Shown: one piece after another, positions 5,405-6,923 of the stretch | Layout: every line of letters begins with the position of its first letter | How positions within the stretch are numbered: position 1 is the first letter of the stretch | Source: an archaeon | GTDB taxonomy: Archaea > Thermoproteota > Nitrososphaeria > Nitrososphaerales > Gagatemarchaeaceae | DNA: 6,923 bases | Assembly: GCA_021822995.1 (NCBI GenBank) | Contig: JAKAPN010000058.1 | Coordinates: 1-6,923, forward strand | Direction: 5' to 3' | Made by a program: the position numbers and the translations under genes | The notes under the pieces: generated by a model | Database searches by the model: none | Seen by the model: only the letters and a program-made list of their open reading frames with translations | Told to the model about the DNA's origin: nothing

Positions 5405-5903
5405 GGGCTCGTCCTCTGTCCAGGTAGAGCTGGACCACGTCCGCCCCTATCCACCCGCTCGAGGCGTATTCCTTCACGTTCCTCCGATACTCGGACACTC
5501 CCATGGCCTCCTTTTCCCTCATTTCCAGCATCAGCCCCAGGGTTGTCGCCGTTTCGACGCCGTAGAGCTTCGCCGCGGCTCTCCCCTTCCGGTCGTCCAT
5601 GAACAGCAGCTCCTTCTTCTCGACCGCGAGCGCGATCGCCTCCGCCTCCCCTCTCCCGAGCCCTTCGCTCAGCAGGTCGGCGACCCCCAGCGAGGCTTTG
5701 GACAGCGGCGTAGTCACGAGCCATCCGTCCTTCTCCAACTTCTCCAGCCCAGCCACGTCAGGGAATCCTGCTTTTTCGCCCGCCTCGATGGCCTCTTGTC
5801 TCACCGCGACAGGGATGAACACCCTGCTGTAGACCGTCTGAGCGAACCTCAGCTTCCCTAGCCTTGACATGTGTATCAGGGGGCTCGCATTGCTCACTGG
5901 CAT
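5397..5903 (-). CDS. PIN-domain toxin, DUF3368 type, 168 aa
   Basis: The N-terminus PVSNASPLIHMSRLGKL followed by VFIPVAVRQEAIEAGE (28-43) is characteristic of DUF3368, a PIN-fold VapC-like family of putative ribonuclease toxins. The middle carries LGRGEAEAIALA (82-93) and LLFMDDRKGRAAAKLYGVE (99-117), which provide the expected acidic metal ligands: E37, E86/E88 and D103/D104. The first canonical Asp of PIN domains is N5 here; many DUF3368 proteins carry Asn at this place, from memory, so this does not prove inactivity. Length is normal for the family. The ATG at 5903 lacks a clear Shine-Dalgarno site, and a TATA-like AT-rich stretch lies about 27 bp upstream, suggesting a leaderless mRNA. 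Substrate is unknown; related VapC toxins cut tRNA or rRNA. Confidence 0.83.
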   Translation of the reverse strand: MPVSNASPLIHMSRLGKLRFAQTVYSRVFIPVAVRQEAIEAGEKAGFPDVAGLEKLEKDGWLVTTPLSKASLGVADLLSEGLGRGEAEAIALAVEKKELLFMDDRKGRAAAKLYGVETATTLGLMLEMREKEAMGVSEYRRNVKEYASSGWIGADVVQLYLDRGRALE

Positions 5904-5931
5904 AGCTACTGAGGCGTCCGTCTTCTATTTG

Positions 5932-5960
5932 AGTATTACGCGATATGAAAACGTAATACT
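5932..5960. promoter_or_regulatory. Toxin-antitoxin operator: perfect 9-bp inverted repeat at the promoter
   Basis: AGTATTACG (5932-5940) and CGTAATACT (5952-5960) are exact reverse complements with an 11-nt AT-rich spacer. The near edge lies 28 nt upstream of the toxin ATG, so the repeat abuts or overlaps the minus-strand TATA region (TAATACTCAAATAG, 5937-5924). This arrangement is expected for autoregulation by the ribbon-helix-helix antitoxin or the toxin-antitoxin complex. Confidence 0.6.
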
Positions 5961-6196
5961 ACGAAGGACCACCGGGATCGGAGAGACGCTCGCAGGCTCG
6001 TCCTGCCCGACCATTCCGCGCCCTGGCACCGACGCAGCTGGCGGTGCTGGATGCTCGGGTTAGACAGGAGATCGGGAGCCTCCGACCCGCCGCGCCTTTG
6101 GCTCTCGTTTTCAAGTATTGAATCAGGATCGAAGCGTGTCAGGTCATGCGCTGACCAGGTCAAACGCTTTGGGAATGTTGATCGAGAATGTGGGAC

Positions 6197-6223
6197 GATG
6201 GTTGATTCCGTGAACCAACCATC
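6197..6223 (-). terminator. Hairpin downstream of the TRAM gene, possible 3'-end element
   Basis: GATGGTTG (6197-6204) pairs with CAACCATC (6216-6223). After one A/C mismatch the stem continues with TTC/GAA around a CGT loop. It begins 26 nt after the TRAM gene's stop on the minus strand. No U-rich tract follows, so it could be a transcript-stabilising 3' hairpin or a protein site rather than a classic terminator. Confidence 0.35.
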
Positions 6224-6249
6224 TGCAGTTCAATGGCCGAAGCCGCTGA

Positions 6250-6555
6250 TTAGTTCGTGGGTTTTCCACTGGATCCGGAGGCTGGTGCCGAAGCTGCCGC
6301 TGAACCCTCTACGACCTGTCCAGATGCGAACCGCTCCGAGACCTGGGTGACCTTTATCCTCACGTTCTGGCCTACCTTCGTGCCAGGGACAAAGATGATG
6401 AACCCTTCCACTTTGGCAATGCCTTCGCCCCGCTTGCTGGTGTCGGAGATACTGACGTCGTACTCCTTACCGACCTCAACTGGCTTCCTGAAGGATCCGG
6501 AGCCTCTTCCGAAACTCCCCCTATTCCCATATCCTCCTCGTTGACCGAAACTCAA
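6250..6555 (-). CDS. Single TRAM-domain RNA-binding protein with RG-rich N-terminus, 101 aa
   Basis: Residues 1-23 (MSFGQRGGYGNRGSFGRGSG) form an Arg/Gly-rich tail, as in RNA-binding RGG segments. Residues 24-82 form the TRAM domain: PVEVGKEYDVSISDTSKRG, EGIAKVEGFIIFVPGTKVG, QNVRIKVTQVSERFASGQVV, a small beta-barrel of OB type that binds RNA. Stand-alone TRAM proteins are common in archaea, and some act as RNA chaperones or cold-shock-like proteins. The tail from residue 83 is Ala/Ser-rich and probably disordered. The start is TTG at 6555; an in-frame TGA two codons upstream leaves no earlier start. The Shine-Dalgarno signal is weak (GTGAAAG). A TATA box lies about 60 nt upstream. The gene lies downstream of tfb in the same direction but has its own promoter. 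Confidence 0.87.
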   Translation of the reverse strand: MSFGQRGGYGNRGSFGRGSGSFRKPVEVGKEYDVSISDTSKRGEGIAKVEGFIIFVPGTKVGQNVRIKVTQVSERFASGQVVEGSAAASAPASGSSGKPTN

Positions 6556-6597
6556 ATTCTTTCACGCGTCCTACCGGGATTCCATCCGATAGGGCAA

Positions 6598-6611
6598 GCG
6601 CCCGTGGGCGC
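6598..6611. promoter_or_regulatory. GC palindrome between TATA box and TRAM start
   Basis: GCGCCC (6598-6603) and GGGCGC (6606-6611) are perfect inverted repeats with a 2-nt spacer. They sit immediately downstream of the minus-strand TATA box and upstream of the expected transcript start, where a repressor could act. Chance occurrence in GC-rich DNA is possible. Confidence 0.3.
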
Positions 6612-6620
6612 CTTATTAAA
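6611..6620 (-). promoter_or_regulatory. TATA box for the TRAM gene
   Basis: On the minus strand this reads TTTAATAAGG, the only AT-rich block in the 143 bp between tfb and the TRAM gene. Transcription would start near 6589, giving a 5' leader of about 33 nt before the TTG at 6555. Confidence 0.5.
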
Positions 6621-6645
6621 CGGGTTGGAGGCGTGAGAGATTCCG

Positions 6646-6659
6646 CCGCGGTGCCGCGG
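6646..6659 (-). terminator. GC-rich inverted repeat after tfb, possible 3'-end element
   Basis: CCGCGG-TG-CCGCGG lies 39 nt beyond the tfb stop codon on the minus strand. It is both a direct and an inverted repeat. No T-rich run follows, so a terminator role is only a possibility. Confidence 0.2.
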
Positions 6660-6698
6660 ACTTCTGTCCCATGACCCTGCGGTCTTGCCTTGGGAGGC

Positions 6699-6923
6699 TC
6701 AGATTCCGAGGGCCGCTCTCAGGTCTTTGTAGCGGTTCCTGATTGTGACCTCGGTCACCTTCGCGGCCTCTGCAACGTCCTTTTGGGTCTTGTGATCGCC
6801 CTCCAGAGTGCACGCGACGTAGAGAGCCGAGGCCGCCAGCCCCGTGGGGTCCTTGCCCGCCGAGAGTCCCATCTGCTTCGCTCTCAGCAGGATTTCGTGT
6901 GCCCTTCTCTGGGTCTTCTCAGC
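6699..6923 (-). CDS. tfb: Transcription initiation factor IIB (TFB), C-terminal fragment
   Basis: The frame enters from the window edge on the minus strand and ends with TGA at 6701-6699; 74 residues are visible. It covers the second half of the C-terminal cyclin-like repeat. AEKTQRRAHEILLRAKQMGL leads to the KDPTGLAASALYVACTLEG helix and then the helix-turn-helix TQKDVAEAAKVTEVTIRNRY, followed by KDLRAALGI. The PxGLAAxALYxAC and VTEVTIRNRYK motifs are diagnostic for TFB/TFIIB. This part contacts the TBP-DNA complex and reads the BRE upstream of the TATA box. The N-terminal zinc ribbon, B-reader and first cyclin repeat lie outside the window. Archaeal genomes often carry several tfb genes, so which paralogue this is remains unknown. 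Confidence 0.95.
   Translation of the reverse strand, partial: AEKTQRRAHEILLRAKQMGLSAGKDPTGLAASALYVACTLEGDHKTQKDVAEAAKVTEVTIRNRYKDLRAALGI

Larger units (their letters stand above)
5904..6249. other. Gene-free interval between the toxin gene and the TRAM gene
   Basis: No convincing coding sequence is seen in these 346 bases. Short open frames exist on both strands, but their translations are Arg/Ser-rich without recognisable motifs. No tRNA B-box (GGTTCGANTCC-like) was found. The toxin promoter and its inverted repeat occupy 5924-5960. Between 5992 and 6089 there are three possible stem-loops: GCAGG/CCTGC at 5992-6006, GCACCG/CGGTGC at 6026-6047 (extendable with wobble pairs), and CGGGT/ACCCG at 6056-6089 enclosing GGAG/CTCC. 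A longer hairpin lies at 6197-6223. A structured RNA is possible but unproven, since GC-rich DNA gives chance stems. Confidence 0.5.

Noticed and set aside
5936..6163. 75-codon - strand frame upstream of the toxin
   Set aside because: Arg/Ser-rich, no family resemblance, and it overlaps the toxin-antitoxin operator and promoter.
6201..6210. GTTGATTCCG as a tRNA T-loop (B-box) remnant
   Set aside because: The B-box consensus needs GGTTCGANTCC; the C is missing and no acceptor, D or anticodon stems can be built around it.
6051..6350. 99-codon + strand frame
   Set aside because: It runs antisense into the TRAM gene, whose protein is clearly recognisable; no motif in the free part.
6616..6813. 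65-codon - strand frame at the tfb end
   Set aside because: The true frame is shifted and encodes the TFB helix-turn-helix; this one is a shadow running past the tfb stop.
1..6923. CRISPR arrays, insertion sequences or long direct repeats
   Set aside because: No regularly spaced repeats, transposase motifs or terminal repeats were found; the only large similarity is the tandem pilin pair.

Overview
The window is archaeal. The evidence is the C-terminal end of a transcription initiation factor IIB (TFB), a single-TRAM-domain RNA-binding protein, pilins with class III (PibD/ArlK-type) signal peptides, TATA boxes about 27 bp upstream of start codons that lack Shine-Dalgarno sites (leaderless transcripts), and frequent TTG/GTG starts. 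A TackOD1-like zinc-ribbon protein points to the TACK/Thermoproteota side, most likely a Nitrososphaeria (thaumarchaeal) or related lineage. The lineage is an inference from gene content, not a sequence match.

Region 1 (2-4196, + strand) is the distal part of a type IV pilus locus. It starts inside the C-terminus of an ArlJ/TadC (GspF-type) platform protein. A TackOD1 zinc-ribbon protein with a degenerate restriction-endonuclease-like C-terminus follows. Four consecutive pilin-like genes come next: a 168 aa pilin translationally coupled by an ATGA overlap, a 505 aa pilin that looks like a tip or adhesin subunit, and two tandem paralogues of about 155 aa that may be the main fibre subunits. 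The first paralogue has its own leaderless promoter with a perfect palindrome just upstream of the TATA box. The assembly ATPase and prepilin peptidase are not in the window; the ATPase is expected upstream.

Region 2 (4197-5093, + strand) holds a KaiC/RadA/ArlH-family protein whose P-loop and Walker B positions are both substituted (a pseudo-ATPase). Its near-leaderless promoter has its TATA box inside a perfect 10-bp inverted repeat. Its position suggests an ArlH-like or regulatory role for the pilus, but this is inferred.

Region 3 (5090-5960, - strand) is a toxin-antitoxin module: a DUF3368-type PIN toxin followed by a ribbon-helix-helix/UPF0175-type antitoxin. The order is toxin first, the genes overlap by 8 nt, and a perfect 9-bp inverted repeat overlaps the presumed promoter. 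The antitoxin and the pseudo-ATPase converge and share the tetranucleotide CTAG for their stop codons.

Region 4 (5961-6923, - strand) has a gene-free stretch of about 300 bp with several possible stem-loops, then a TRAM-domain protein with an RG-rich N-terminus, then the 3' end of a tfb gene running off the window.

The most interesting feature is the pilus-locus combination: TackOD1 plus a dead nuclease fold, four pilins sharing a C-terminal signature, and a dead KaiC/ArlH-like ATPase under an inverted-repeat promoter.
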